Positions 54,692-63,332 of a stretch of DNA of 64,000 bases are shown one piece after another. The DNA comes from Sphingomonas hominis (GTDB lineage Bacteria > Pseudomonadota > Alphaproteobacteria > Sphingomonadales > Sphingomonadaceae). The first letter of the stretch is position 1, and each line of letters starts with the position of its first letter. A program made the position numbers and the translations under genes. The notes beneath the pieces were generated by a model that worked only from the letters and a program-made list of their open reading frames with translations, did not search any database and had not been told where the DNA came from. The stretch is from NCBI RefSeq assembly GCF_013328205.1, contig NZ_JABULH010000002.1, forward strand, positions 62,001 to 126,000, in the 5' to 3' direction.

Positions 54692-55398
54692 GCGCCGTCC
54701 AGCTCGGAATAGTGGCGAAAGATGCCTTGTTCGTTGAACGCGACCCGGCGATCGCTGGCAAGATAGGCGCGCACGCCGGGCAGTCTCGCGACCATGTCGT
54801 GGATCCGCACCAGCGCCGGGTAGCGGGGCTCCAGCGTCGCCATCCGCTGCGGGAACATGTAGCGCAAGCCCTCGATCAGTTGAAAGATCGAGGTGTCGGC
54901 GTAGGTCCAGCGATGGTCGATCATCCAGGGGCCGTCGTTGCACGCTGCCGCCTGTTCGAGATAGTCGAGGAACTTGGGCAAGCGTTCGGCGCGGAACTGT
55001 TCGGCGGCGCGCAGCGCTTCGGCTTTCTGGTCGTCGTAATAGTCCATCACCGCGATCGGGTGGTGGACGTTGTGCGCCTCTGCCACCGCGTCGGCGATCG
55101 TCAATTGCACCTGATGAACCCAGTAACGGTCAAGAATCGCGGACGGCGCCAGATCGCGGCGATCACCGAGGTAGAGCAAGATGTTGGCGACCTGCGCGAT
55201 GACCAGCCCGTCGATCTCCAGATACGGCGGCGCGAACGGCGCGCGTCCGCTGCGGCGGTCGAGGTCGGCGATCAGCGCGTCGGTGCCGCGCGTGCGCGCG
55301 CTGTCCTCGTAATCGATCCCCGCGGCTTCGAGTGCCAGGCGGACGAACTCGCCGCGCCCCTGGATATCGGGCCAGTACCAGAGTTGCGGCTTGGTCAC
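54688..55398 (-). CDS. Glutathione S-transferase family protein
   Basis: A 236-residue two-domain GST. The thioredoxin-like N-terminal domain begins KPQLWYWPDIQGRGEFVRLALEAAGIDYED, and APPYLEIDGLVIAQVANILLYLGDR gives the cis-Pro and GSH-binding region (Gln in place of the usual Glu-Ser pair). The helical C-terminal domain follows from residue 85. It overlaps bolA by four bases and NUDIX by four bases. Substrate unknown. Confidence 0.9.
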   Translation of the reverse strand: MTKPQLWYWPDIQGRGEFVRLALEAAGIDYEDSARTRGTDALIADLDRRSGRAPFAPPYLEIDGLVIAQVANILLYLGDRRDLAPSAILDRYWVHQVQLTIADAVAEAHNVHHPIAVMDYYDDQKAEALRAAEQFRAERLPKFLDYLEQAAACNDGPWMIDHRWTYADTSIFQLIEGLRYMFPQRMATLEPRYPALVRIHDMVARLPGVRAYLASDRRVAFNEQGIFRHYSELDGA

Positions 55399-55709
55399 GA
55401 CCGCGCCGGTTCGCGCGCTTCGATCGCGAGCGCGTGGACGTGATCGCGCAACAGGTCGGCGAGCGCGTGGTTGACCAGCCGCTGCCGCCCGACGCGCGAC
55501 TGGCCCACAAAGGCGGGGCTTTCCACCACGACGCGAAAATGGCTCTCGCCCGAGCCGTCGTCGCCCATGTGGCCGCGGTGCTGCGCGCTCTCATTGATCA
55601 CCTGGAGGAGCGTCGGGGCGAGCGCAATGCGGAGGCGCTCGGCGATGGCGCGTTCGACGGGGCCGATGGTGCGGGCTGTGGTGGCAGCGGTGGTGGCAGG
55701 ATCGGTCAT
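55395..55709 (-). CDS. bolA: BolA family protein
   Basis: A 104-residue BolA-like protein that typically partners with monothiol glutaredoxins in iron-sulfur and iron homeostasis. Conserved pieces are VERAIAERLRIALAPTLLQVINESAQHRGH, ESHFRVVVESPAFVGQSRVGRQRLVNHAL and a conserved late His. ATG 55709 (MTDPATT) is given; ATG 55718 three codons upstream is an alternative. It is divergent from the J-domain gene. Confidence 0.92.
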   Translation of the reverse strand: MTDPATTAATTARTIGPVERAIAERLRIALAPTLLQVINESAQHRGHMGDDGSGESHFRVVVESPAFVGQSRVGRQRLVNHALADLLRDHVHALAIEAREPARS

Positions 55710-55758
55710 TCGTCCCATATAGAATGTTTTCGCGGAAAAGGCGTCAGGTTCGAACATC

Positions 55759-56358
55759 GTGACCGTCAAGAAGGAACGACCCAATGCGCGGTTTCACGGC
55801 CGCATCGAAGGCAGCGGTCGCGTATGCGACCATCCCGACTGCGGCGAGCCCGGCGAGTTCCGCGCGCCGCCGCCGGAGGGGGCCGGCAGCCATGACGGGC
55901 CGCCGCGTTTCCGCTGGTTCTGCCTCGACCACGTGCGCGCGTTCAACGCTGGCTACAATTTCTTCGAAGGCATGAGCGCCGACGAGATCCACCGTGCGCA
56001 GAGCCCGACCGCGGGGTGGGAGCGCGAGACGCGCGCCTTTGCGCGCGGCGGCAACGGCGATCAACCGCCGCGCTGGGCCGATTTCAGCGATCCGCTGGAC
56101 GCAATCGGCGCGCGTTTCCGGCGCACGGTCGCGCCCGAGCGGTCGGACGGCAAGCCGCTGTCGGGCGAGGATCGTCGTAGCCTCGACGTGCTGGGGCTGG
56201 CGGCGGACGCCGATCGCCCCGCCTTGCGCAAACGCTATTCCGAGCTAGTGCGCAAATACCACCCCGATCGCAACGGCGGCGACCGCAGCCACGAGGATCG
56301 GTTGACCAAAGTGATCGCGGCCTATCAGCAGTTGCGACAGGCACCCGCTTTCGCCTGA
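55759..56358 (+). CDS. J-domain (DnaJ-like) protein
   Basis: A 199-residue co-chaperone-like protein. The C-terminal J domain covers about 130-195, with the essential HPD in YSELVRKYHPDRNGGD. The N-terminal half holds CDHPDCGEPGEFRAP and WFCLDHVRAFN, whose cysteines and histidines may bind a metal. This type of J protein adjoins bolA and cobS in many alphaproteobacteria. The start is a GTG at 55759. Confidence 0.9.
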   Translation: MTVKKERPNARFHGRIEGSGRVCDHPDCGEPGEFRAPPPEGAGSHDGPPRFRWFCLDHVRAFNAGYNFFEGMSADEIHRAQSPTAGWERETRAFARGGNGDQPPRWADFSDPLDAIGARFRRTVAPERSDGKPLSGEDRRSLDVLGLAADADRPALRKRYSELVRKYHPDRNGGDRSHEDRLTKVIAAYQQLRQAPAFA

Positions 56359-56364
56359 CCCGCG

Positions 56365-56736
56365 TCAGCGCGGCGGCGTGTCGTCAGCGCGCGCGGTGAA
56401 GAGGTTGGTGAACCCGCCGTAGATCATCCGCGTGCCGTCGAACGGCATCGGCAGGGCGCCGAAACGATGATCGTTCTGCATCGCCGCCTCGCACCGCTCG
56501 GCGGTGTCGCGGTCGGGCCAACGCACCCAGCTGAACACAATTGTCTCGTCGTCGCGCAGGTCGACCGCGCGAAGGAAGTCGGTGTGTTGCCCGCTCGGCA
56601 CCTTGTCGCCCCAATTCTCGCTGATCTCCAGCGCGCCATATTCGGCGAGCAGCGCCCATGCCTGCTTGGCCGACGCGACATAAGCGTCGCGTGCGTCGCT
56701 GGGCACCGGAGTGACGGAATCGTTGACGTAGCTCAT
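56365..56736 (-). CDS. DUF1428 family protein (YbaA-like)
   Basis: A 123-residue protein of DUF1428, a dimeric alpha/beta-barrel (ferredoxin-like) fold of unknown function. Typical segments are AWALLAEYGALEISENWGDKVPSG, ETIVFSWVRWPDRDTAERC and PFDGTRMIYGGFTNL. GAGGAGC precedes ATG 56736. It is convergent with the J-domain gene and divergent from cobS. Confidence 0.9.
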   Translation of the reverse strand: MSYVNDSVTPVPSDARDAYVASAKQAWALLAEYGALEISENWGDKVPSGQHTDFLRAVDLRDDETIVFSWVRWPDRDTAERCEAAMQNDHRFGALPMPFDGTRMIYGGFTNLFTARADDTPPR

Positions 56737-57031
56737 GCGGCTGCTCCTCGCTGGGCGGTTGCGCGCAACGTGTCGGCGACCGGTAGGTTCACGACAGTCG
56801 TTCGCGTCACGGCAGGCGTCCGTCACGCGAGTCGGGTCGGGCGCAGGATGCGCGCGTGGCACGCGAATGCAATACGGCATCGTCGCAGATCGGCGGCAAC
56901 CGAGCGGCGGCCGGGGCGTTTACCGACCCGTTCCTTCTGCCGGCGTTGAGCCGGGCCGATGCCCACGGGTTGACGCGAACGCGATCCCTTCGCACTGATT
57001 GCGGCAACTCGAAACAAGCGGCTCAAGCTCG

Positions 57032-58036
57032 ATGAACGATCTTTCCAACACCCAGCCCGACAGCCGGGACAGCACGATCATGGACGCGCCCGACAAGATG
57101 GTCGGCGTGCGCGAGCTGTTCGGGATCGACAGCGACATGGAGGTGCCCGCCTTCTCCGACGCGGACGAGCGCGTGCCCGATCTCGATCCCGCCTACGTGT
57201 TCGATCCCGACACGACGCTGGCGATCCTGGCGGGCTTCGCGCACAACCGTCGCGTGATGGTGCAGGGCTATCACGGCACCGGCAAGTCGAGCCACATCGA
57301 GCAGGTGGCGGCACGGCTGAAGTGGCCGTGCATCCGCATCAACCTGGACGCGCACATCAGCCGCATCGACCTGATCGGGCGCGACGCGATCGTGCTGCGC
57401 GAAGGCCAGCAGGTGACCGAGTTCCGCGAAGGACTGCTGCCCTGGGCGCTGCAGACGCCGACCGCACTCGTGTTCGACGAATATGACGCGGGGCGTCCCG
57501 ACGTGATGTTCGTGATCCAACGCGTGCTGGAGACTGAGGGCAAGCTGACGCTGCTCGACCAGAACCGCGTGCTGCGACCCAACCCGTATTTCCGCCTGTT
57601 CGCGACCGCCAACACGGTCGGCCTGGGTGACACCAGCGGCCTCTATCACGGTACGCAGCAGATCAACCAGGGTCAGATGGACCGCTGGAACATCGTGGTC
57701 ACGCTCAACTACCTGCCGGCCGCGACCGAGGCGAACATCGTGCTCGCGAAGTCGGGCGAATATGACAAGCCCGAGGGCAAGAAGACGGTCGAGAACATGG
57801 TCCGCGTCGCCGACCTGACGCGCAAAGGCTTCATCAACGGCGATATTTCTACCGTGATGAGCCCGCGTACCGTCATCACCTGGGCGCAGAACACGCTGAT
57901 TTTCAAGGACGTGGGCTTCGCCTTCCGCCTGTCGTTTCTCAACAAGTGCGACGACGCTGAGCGGCCGCTGGTGGCGGAATATTACCAGCGCGTGTTCGGG
58001 CGCGACCTGCCCGAGAGCGTGGCGGCGAAGGCCTAG
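57032..58036 (+). CDS. cobS: Cobaltochelatase subunit CobS
   Basis: A 334-residue AAA+ ATPase (MoxR/ChlI-like) that with CobT and CobN inserts cobalt into hydrogenobyrinic acid a,c-diamide in aerobic B12 synthesis. Walker A is GYHGTGKSS near residues 79-87, Walker B is [10 protein letters not shown], and sensor motifs occur in [13 protein letters not shown] 57032 (MNDLSNTQ) gives the normal N-terminus. No cobN is present in the window. CobT follows after an inserted gene pair rather than directly. Confidence 0.96.
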   Translation: MNDLSNTQPDSRDSTIMDAPDKMVGVRELFGIDSDMEVPAFSDADERVPDLDPAYVFDPDTTLAILAGFAHNRRVMVQGYHGTGKSSHIEQVAARLKWPCIRINLDAHISRIDLIGRDAIVLREGQQVTEFREGLLPWALQTPTALVFDEYDAGRPDVMFVIQRVLETEGKLTLLDQNRVLRPNPYFRLFATANTVGLGDTSGLYHGTQQINQGQMDRWNIVVTLNYLPAATEANIVLAKSGEYDKPEGKKTVENMVRVADLTRKGFINGDISTVMSPRTVITWAQNTLIFKDVGFAFRLSFLNKCDDAERPLVAEYYQRVFGRDLPESVAAKA

Positions 58037-58040
58037 TCGC

Positions 58041-58334
58041 GTGACTCGGGCCGAGGCATTGGACAGGTTGCGATCCCATCGTGCATCGTTGCACGCGATG
58101 GGGATCGAGCATGTCGCGATCTTCGGCTCGACCGCGCGGGACGAGGCGACTGCAACCTCCGACCTGGATCTGTTCGTGACCTTTCGGCACGATGTTCGAC
58201 TAGGTTGGGACTATGTCGATCTGGACGAGCGGATCGGGCAATTGTTGGGCGTGCCGGTGGACGTGATCTCCGATCCCGATCGCCGACCTCGGCTGAAGGC
58301 CGCTATCGAGCGTGACCGCGTTGATGCTTTCTGA
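58041..58334 (+). CDS. MntA-type nucleotidyltransferase antitoxin
   Basis: A 97-residue minimal nucleotidyltransferase. The motif GS-x10-DxD is exact (FGSTARDEATATSDLDLF), as in MntA antitoxins that AMPylate their HEPN toxin partners. It starts 5 bases after cobS and its stop lies inside the start region of the HEPN gene, so all are translated from one message. Base composition looks less GC-rich than cobS and cobT, consistent with later insertion. Confidence 0.88.
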   Translation: MTRAEALDRLRSHRASLHAMGIEHVAIFGSTARDEATATSDLDLFVTFRHDVRLGWDYVDLDERIGQLLGVPVDVISDPDRRPRLKAAIERDRVDAF

Positions 58335-58683
58335 GCGCACCACAGATCGGCTGCGTGACATCATCGAGGACGCACGGCGTATCAAGGCGTTCATTGATGG
58401 CATGACGCTCGATGACTTTCTGGCGAGCGAGAAGACGTTGTTCGCGGTTGAGCGATTGCTGCAGCGGATCACTGAGGCGGCGATCCAGATCGATCCATCA
58501 GATGCGGCGTTGCTGGGCCGCGACCTGCCGATCGACAAGATGCGCGGGCTGGGTAATCGGCTCCGCCACGAATATCGCGATCTGAATCGCGCCGTCGTGT
58601 TCGAGATTGCGCGCCTCGACGTGCCTGCGCTGGCCGTGGCGGCGGAAACGGCGATTGAGAGTGGAATGACCGATGGCAACTGA
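58324..58683 (+). CDS. HepT-like HEPN-domain protein (DUF86)
   Basis: A 119-residue all-helical HEPN protein. It has [42 protein letters not shown], and the C-terminal motif region [13 protein letters not shown]. Active HepT RNases have R-x4-H-x-Y; aligned on HEY, the arginine position here is Gly, so activity may be lost. ATG 58324 is used; a GTG 12 bases upstream is possible. The gene overlaps cobT by 11 bases. Confidence 0.88.
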   Translation: MLSERTTDRLRDIIEDARRIKAFIDGMTLDDFLASEKTLFAVERLLQRITEAAIQIDPSDAALLGRDLPIDKMRGLGNRLRHEYRDLNRAVVFEIARLDVPALAVAAETAIESGMTDGN

Positions 58684-60499
58684 CACCCCCCTCGATCGGT
58701 TCAAGGCGGTGCTCGGCGGCACAGCGCGTGCGTTGTCGGACGAGGCGGAGGTGGAGCTCGCCTTCACCGCCGACGCGCCGTCTGCGTCGGGCAAGCACAT
58801 TCGCGTGCCGATGCCGGCGCGGTCTCTGCCCGCCGATCAGGTCGCGGAGGCGCGCGGGTTCGCCGACGCGTTCGCGCTGCGGTTGAAGCACCACGACACC
58901 GCGCTCCATGCGCGCGGTGCGCCGGTCGAGGCAGTGGCGCGAGCGGTATACGACGCGGCGGAGACCGCGCGGGTCGAGGCGCTGGGCAGCCGCGGCTATG
59001 CGGGGATTTCGGACAATCTCGCTACCGCGCTCGACGTGCGGTTGCGCGCCGACCCGATCACGCGCGCGCGGTCGAAGGACGAGGTGCCGCTGTCGACCGC
59101 GCTAGGCCTCATGGTGCGCGAGGCACTGACCGGACTGCCGTCGCCGGTCGCGAGCGAGCCCGGTCTCGCGCTGGTGCGCGAGTGGGTCGGCGAGCGCGTC
59201 GATCTGGAGGCATTGTCGCTCGTGCTCGACGACCAGCGCGCGTTCCAGGGGTTGACGCGCAAGCTGCTCGAGGACCTCGAACTGGTCGAGGGCGAGCAGG
59301 TACCCGAAGAGAGCGACGAGGAAGGCGGCGAGGACGAGGCCGGCGGCGAGGGCGAGGATAGCGACGAGGCCGATGAGGGCGAGGCCGAGGGCAGCGAAGG
59401 CGAGGCGCAGACCGAGGCGCGCGGTGAGGAGCGCCAGTCGGACGAGCAGGAGGGCGAGGGGCAGGAGACCGACGGCGACGACATGGACGACGTCGACGGC
59501 GAGCCCGGCGACGAGGGCGAGGAGGGGATGCAGCCCGTTCGCCCCAACCGTCCGCCCGCCGACCACATGCCGCAATTCGACTACAAGGTCTGGTCGACCC
59601 AGTTCGACGAGGTCGTCGCGGCGACCGACCTGTGCGACGCCGACGAGCTGGTGCGGCTGCGCGGTTACCTCGACCAGCAGCTCGTTCATCTGCAATCGAC
59701 CGTGTCGAAACTCGCCAACCGGTTGCAGCGGCGATTGATGGCGCAGCAGTCGCGGTCGTGGGATTTCGACCAGGAGGAAGGGCTGCTCGACGCCGCGCGG
59801 CTGGCGCGCGTGGTCACCGCACCGGGCCAGTCGCTCAGCTACAAGATCGAGCGCGAGACCGATTTTCGCGACACGGTGGTCACGCTGCTGATCGACAATT
59901 CGGGCTCGATGCGCGGGCGGCCGATCTCGATCGCGGCGATTTCCGCCGACATCCTCGCGCGCACGCTCGAGCGGTGCGGGGTCAAGACCGAAATCCTGGG
60001 CTTCACCACGCGCGCGTGGAAGGGCGGGCAGTCCAGAGAGACGTGGCTGTCGGCGGGTCGCCCGCCGCAGCCCGGCCGGCTCAACGACGTGCGCCACATT
60101 GTCTACAAGAAGGCGGACGAGCCGTGGCGGCGCGCGCGCACCTCGCTCGGGCTGATGATGCGCGAAGGGTTGCTGAAGGAGAACATCGACGGCGAGGCGC
60201 TGTTGTGGGCGCATGCGCGCATGATGGCGCGGCCCGAGGAGCGGCGCATCCTGATGGTCATCTCCGACGGGGCGCCGGTCGACGATTCGACGCTCAGCGT
60301 GAACAGTGGCAGTTACCTCGAACGCCATCTGCGCCAGGTGATCGACTGGATCGAGAAGCGTTCACCGGTCGAGCTGGTCGCGATCGGCATCGGCCACGAC
60401 GTGACGCGTTATTACAGTCGTGCGGTGACGATCATGGATGCCGAGCAACTGGGCGGCACGATCATCGAACAGCTCGCGGCCTTGTTCGACGCGGCGTGA
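58673..60499 (+). CDS. cobT: Cobaltochelatase subunit CobT
   Basis: A 608-residue partner of CobS in the aerobic cobaltochelatase. The N-terminal CobT domain is followed by a very acidic Glu/Asp/Gly linker at about residues 205-285, and a C-terminal von Willebrand A domain with MIDAS motif [11 protein letters not shown] near 408. The linker and MIDAS are normal for the family. Its start overlaps the HepT-like gene by 11 bases. Confidence 0.95.
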   Translation: MATDTPLDRFKAVLGGTARALSDEAEVELAFTADAPSASGKHIRVPMPARSLPADQVAEARGFADAFALRLKHHDTALHARGAPVEAVARAVYDAAETARVEALGSRGYAGISDNLATALDVRLRADPITRARSKDEVPLSTALGLMVREALTGLPSPVASEPGLALVREWVGERVDLEALSLVLDDQRAFQGLTRKLLEDLELVEGEQVPEESDEEGGEDEAGGEGEDSDEADEGEAEGSEGEAQTEARGEERQSDEQEGEGQETDGDDMDDVDGEPGDEGEEGMQPVRPNRPPADHMPQFDYKVWSTQFDEVVAATDLCDADELVRLRGYLDQQLVHLQSTVSKLANRLQRRLMAQQSRSWDFDQEEGLLDAARLARVVTAPGQSLSYKIERETDFRDTVVTLLIDNSGSMRGRPISIAAISADILARTLERCGVKTEILGFTTRAWKGGQSRETWLSAGRPPQPGRLNDVRHIVYKKADEPWRRARTSLGLMMREGLLKENIDGEALLWAHARMMARPEERRILMVISDGAPVDDSTLSVNSGSYLERHLRQVIDWIEKRSPVELVAIGIGHDVTRYYSRAVTIMDAEQLGGTIIEQLAALFDAA

Positions 60500-60780
60500 C
60501 GCGGGCGGACCGGACGATCGTCGCACCCGACGGTGGGTTCGTCGGCCCGGTCAAGCGGTCGATCACGATTGCGGGACATCAGACGTCGATCAGCCTGGAG
60601 CCGCTATTCTGGCAGGCGCTGGAGCAGGAGGCGGTGCGGCGTGCGCTGCCGCTGTCGGCGCTGGTCGCGCAGATCGACGCGCTGCGGATCGTCGAGCGTG
60701 ATCCGCCCAACCTCGCCAGCGCGCTCAGGACATGGTTGCTGGTACAATGGTGCGACAAGGATGCGAGTGGATCGCATTAG
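60496..60780 (+). CDS. Ribbon-helix-helix domain protein
   Basis: A 94-residue protein with an RHH_4-type fold: a short strand [20 protein letters not shown] followed by helices [20 protein letters not shown] and [11 protein letters not shown]. Such proteins are common small DNA-binding candidates in alphaproteobacteria. GTG 60496 overlaps the cobT stop (GTGA), so it is coupled to the cobS-cobT operon. Target unknown. Confidence 0.8.
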   Translation: MTRADRTIVAPDGGFVGPVKRSITIAGHQTSISLEPLFWQALEQEAVRRALPLSALVAQIDALRIVERDPPNLASALRTWLLVQWCDKDASGSH

Positions 60781-60788
60781 CATTGACA

Positions 60789-60809
60789 GTGCGAACGACT
60801 CTCAATAGC
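60789..60809 (+). promoter_or_regulatory. Fur-box-like site upstream of the siderophore receptor
   Basis: GTGCGAACGACTCTCAATAGC resembles alphaproteobacterial and general Fur boxes (TGCRAATGATTCTCAAT-like) and lies 25 bases before the receptor start, where it would block transcription when iron is plentiful. Confidence 0.6.
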
Positions 60810-60834
60810 TGAACCTCGTACAGGGGGTTCTGCT

Positions 60835-63297
60835 ATGTCGTCTTATCCTTTTCTGGCGCTGTCCTGCGTCGGGTTCATCGCCAGCGCACCTGCCGCCGCC
60901 GAGTTGCCGGTGTTGGAACCGGTCGCCGGTAGCACCGCTGCGCCCTTGCAGGACGGACGGGCGCGGATCGAGCGCGACGACATTGTCGTCACCGGCAAGT
61001 CGGAGGTGCGCCCGCCGGCGGTCGAGAGCCCCAAGGCGACGTCCGCGCTGATCGACACGCCGCAGACGATCACGGTGATCTCAGACCAGACGCTGAGGAA
61101 GCAGAACCTGCTGACGCTGCGCGATGCGTTGCAGACGATCCCCGGCATCACCTTTGGCGCGGGCGAGGGTGGCGGCGGCTACGGTGACAGCATCAACCTG
61201 CGCGGGTTCTCCGCCAATAACGACATCACCGTCGATGGCGTGCGCGACAGCGCGCAGTACAGCCGGACCGACCCGTTCAACCTGCAACAGATCGAAGTCT
61301 ACAACGGCGCCAATTCGGTGTTCAACGGCGCGGGCAGCGTCGGCGGCACGATCAACCTCGTCACGAAGGAGCCGCGCGCGGAGGACCTGACGATCGCGCA
61401 GGGTGCGGTCGGGACCGACGATTACTATCGCGCCTCGATCGACGCCAACCAGCGGCTGAGCGACATGGTCGCGGTGCGGCTGAACGGCATGTTTCACCGC
61501 AACGACGTGCCCGGACGCGATGTCGAGACGTTCAAGCGCTGGGGCGTGGCACCCGCGGTGACGATCGGGGTCGGCGGGCCGACCAGCCTGACGCTCGCTT
61601 ACGTTCACCAAGAGGATCGCAACACGCCGATCTTCGGGGTGCCGTTCTTCGCCACGCCGGTGAACGACGGCCCGCTGCCGGGCACCAGCCGGTCCGATTA
61701 TTACGGGATCGTCAATCTCGACCGGCAAGACATCACGGTCGACCGGCTCACCGCGACCTTTCGCCACGCAGTCAACGACCAGATCTCGGTACGCAACCTG
61801 ACGCGGTGGCAGCGGGTGGGGCAGAACAGCGTGACCAGCGCACCGCAAGGTACCTTCTGCCTGGCGGAGACGAGACGGCAGCCGGTGACGGCGGCGATCG
61901 GCGACGCGCTGGGCGCGCCGTGCCCGGCGGGGCTCGCGCCCGGTTTCTGGCAGCCGTCGGGTCCGCGCGGGTTGCTGCGCGAGCAGGAGAACCAACTGCT
62001 GTACAACCAGACTGACCTGCGGCTGGAAACGGGCGCGAAGGGCGGGGTGCGCAACGTCGCTAACATCGGCGTCGCGGGAACGATCGAGGATTACGACCTG
62101 GTGCAAGGGTCGCTGACGCGCACCGCGGCAGGCGCGGCGGTGCCGCTGCCGGGGCTGCCGATCGTCGCGCCTGACACGACCTACACTGGGCCGGTCAATC
62201 GCACGGTGACGGCGATCTCCTCGGCAGAGTCGCACAATCTCGCGGTTTACGCGTTCGACACACTGGAACTCGGCTCGCTGTTCGAGCTGAACGGCGGCGT
62301 GCGGTGGGAGACCAACCGCAACACGTTCCGCGCGCACCCGCTGGCGTTCGTGCCACCGGGCACGACGCAGGTGACGCCGCTGGCGCAATTGCCGCAGGTG
62401 AGCCGCGAGCGGTTGTTCTCCTATCGCGTCGGAGCAGTGTTTCACCCGGCGAAGAACGTCAGCCTGTACGGCGGCTACGGCAATTCGCGCACACCATCGT
62501 CGGCGACCGTGCGTGCCGGGTGCGGCACGCTGGCGACGGCGACCGCGGCCGATCCGTGCGCGGTGGCGCCGGAGACCGCCAAGAATTACGAGCTCGGTGC
62601 TAAGGCTGGACTGTTCAACCGCCGGCTGGAGCTGACCGCGGCGCTGTTCCGCAACGAGCGCACCAATTACCGCGTGCCGTCGAACGACCCCGCGCTGCCC
62701 GCGTCGCTCCAGGTGCTCGACGGGCGCAGCCGCGTCGACGGCATCGCGGTGGGCGCGAGCGGCAACGTGACGCGCAACTGGACGATCTTCGCCAATTACA
62801 CCTATCTCGACAGCGAAGTGCTGCAATCGGTCTCCGACTTCTGTCGCGACAATCCGCGCGGTTCGGCGAGCAACCCGGCCGGCAACGGATGCACCAATTC
62901 GGTTGCGATCCCCGACCCGCAAGCTGGCAGCCGGCTGGTGCAGACGCCCAAACATTCGGGCAGCCTGTTCACCACCTATCGCCTGCCGTTCGGGTTAGAG
63001 GTCGGCTATGGCCTGACCTATCAGGGCGCGTTCTTCGGCAATTCGCCGGTGGTCGCGACCGGCGGGGCCGTGGCACCGCAGTTCCGCGTCGACGATTACC
63101 TGATCCATCGCGCCTACATGGCCTATAGCTTCCGCGAAGGCTTGACGCTGCAGGCGAACGTGCAGAACTTCAGCGACGAGCGGTACTTCACCAGCGTGCG
63201 CAACAACATCAACGCCACGACCGGCGTGGTGACCGGCGGATGGGCGGCACCGGGCGATCGGCGACAGGCGGTGCTGAGCCTGTTCTACAGCTTTTGA
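60835..63297 (+). CDS. TonB-dependent siderophore receptor (Fiu/PiuA-like)
   Basis: An 820-residue outer-membrane receptor for ferric siderophores, probably catecholate type. A signal peptide ends near APAAAE. The plug shows DDIVVTGKSE, then TSALIDTPQTITVISDQTLRKQNLLTLRDALQTIPGITFGAGEGGGGYGDSINLRGF-type family sequence and GTINLVTKEP. It ends in RQAVLSLFYSF. GGGGG precedes ATG 60835, and a Fur-like site lies just upstream. A PiuC-like gene follows by 35 bases, the same pairing as in Pseudomonas piuA-piuC and E. coli fiu-ybiX. Confidence 0.94.
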   Translation: MSSYPFLALSCVGFIASAPAAAELPVLEPVAGSTAAPLQDGRARIERDDIVVTGKSEVRPPAVESPKATSALIDTPQTITVISDQTLRKQNLLTLRDALQTIPGITFGAGEGGGGYGDSINLRGFSANNDITVDGVRDSAQYSRTDPFNLQQIEVYNGANSVFNGAGSVGGTINLVTKEPRAEDLTIAQGAVGTDDYYRASIDANQRLSDMVAVRLNGMFHRNDVPGRDVETFKRWGVAPAVTIGVGGPTSLTLAYVHQEDRNTPIFGVPFFATPVNDGPLPGTSRSDYYGIVNLDRQDITVDRLTATFRHAVNDQISVRNLTRWQRVGQNSVTSAPQGTFCLAETRRQPVTAAIGDALGAPCPAGLAPGFWQPSGPRGLLREQENQLLYNQTDLRLETGAKGGVRNVANIGVAGTIEDYDLVQGSLTRTAAGAAVPLPGLPIVAPDTTYTGPVNRTVTAISSAESHNLAVYAFDTLELGSLFELNGGVRWETNRNTFRAHPLAFVPPGTTQVTPLAQLPQVSRERLFSYRVGAVFHPAKNVSLYGGYGNSRTPSSATVRAGCGTLATATAADPCAVAPETAKNYELGAKAGLFNRRLELTAALFRNERTNYRVPSNDPALPASLQVLDGRSRVDGIAVGASGNVTRNWTIFANYTYLDSEVLQSVSDFCRDNPRGSASNPAGNGCTNSVAIPDPQAGSRLVQTPKHSGSLFTTYRLPFGLEVGYGLTYQGAFFGNSPVVATGGAVAPQFRVDDYLIHRAYMAYSFREGLTLQANVQNFSDERYFTSVRNNINATTGVVTGGWAAPGDRRQAVLSLFYSF

Positions 63298-63332
63298 CGC
63301 GCCAACAGTTTCTGCCACGAGGGATTTGAGCC

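Noticed and set aside
56737-57031. Possible cobalamin riboswitch upstream of cobS
   Set aside because: I looked for a B12-box-like core in the ~295-base gap and found no convincing match; several GC-rich stems are present but none resembles the conserved core.
59290-59530. Glu/Asp/Gly-rich low-complexity stretch in cobT as a sign of repeat expansion or frameshift
   Set aside because: A long acidic linker between the N-terminal domain and the VWA domain is normal for CobT and the frame is uninterrupted.
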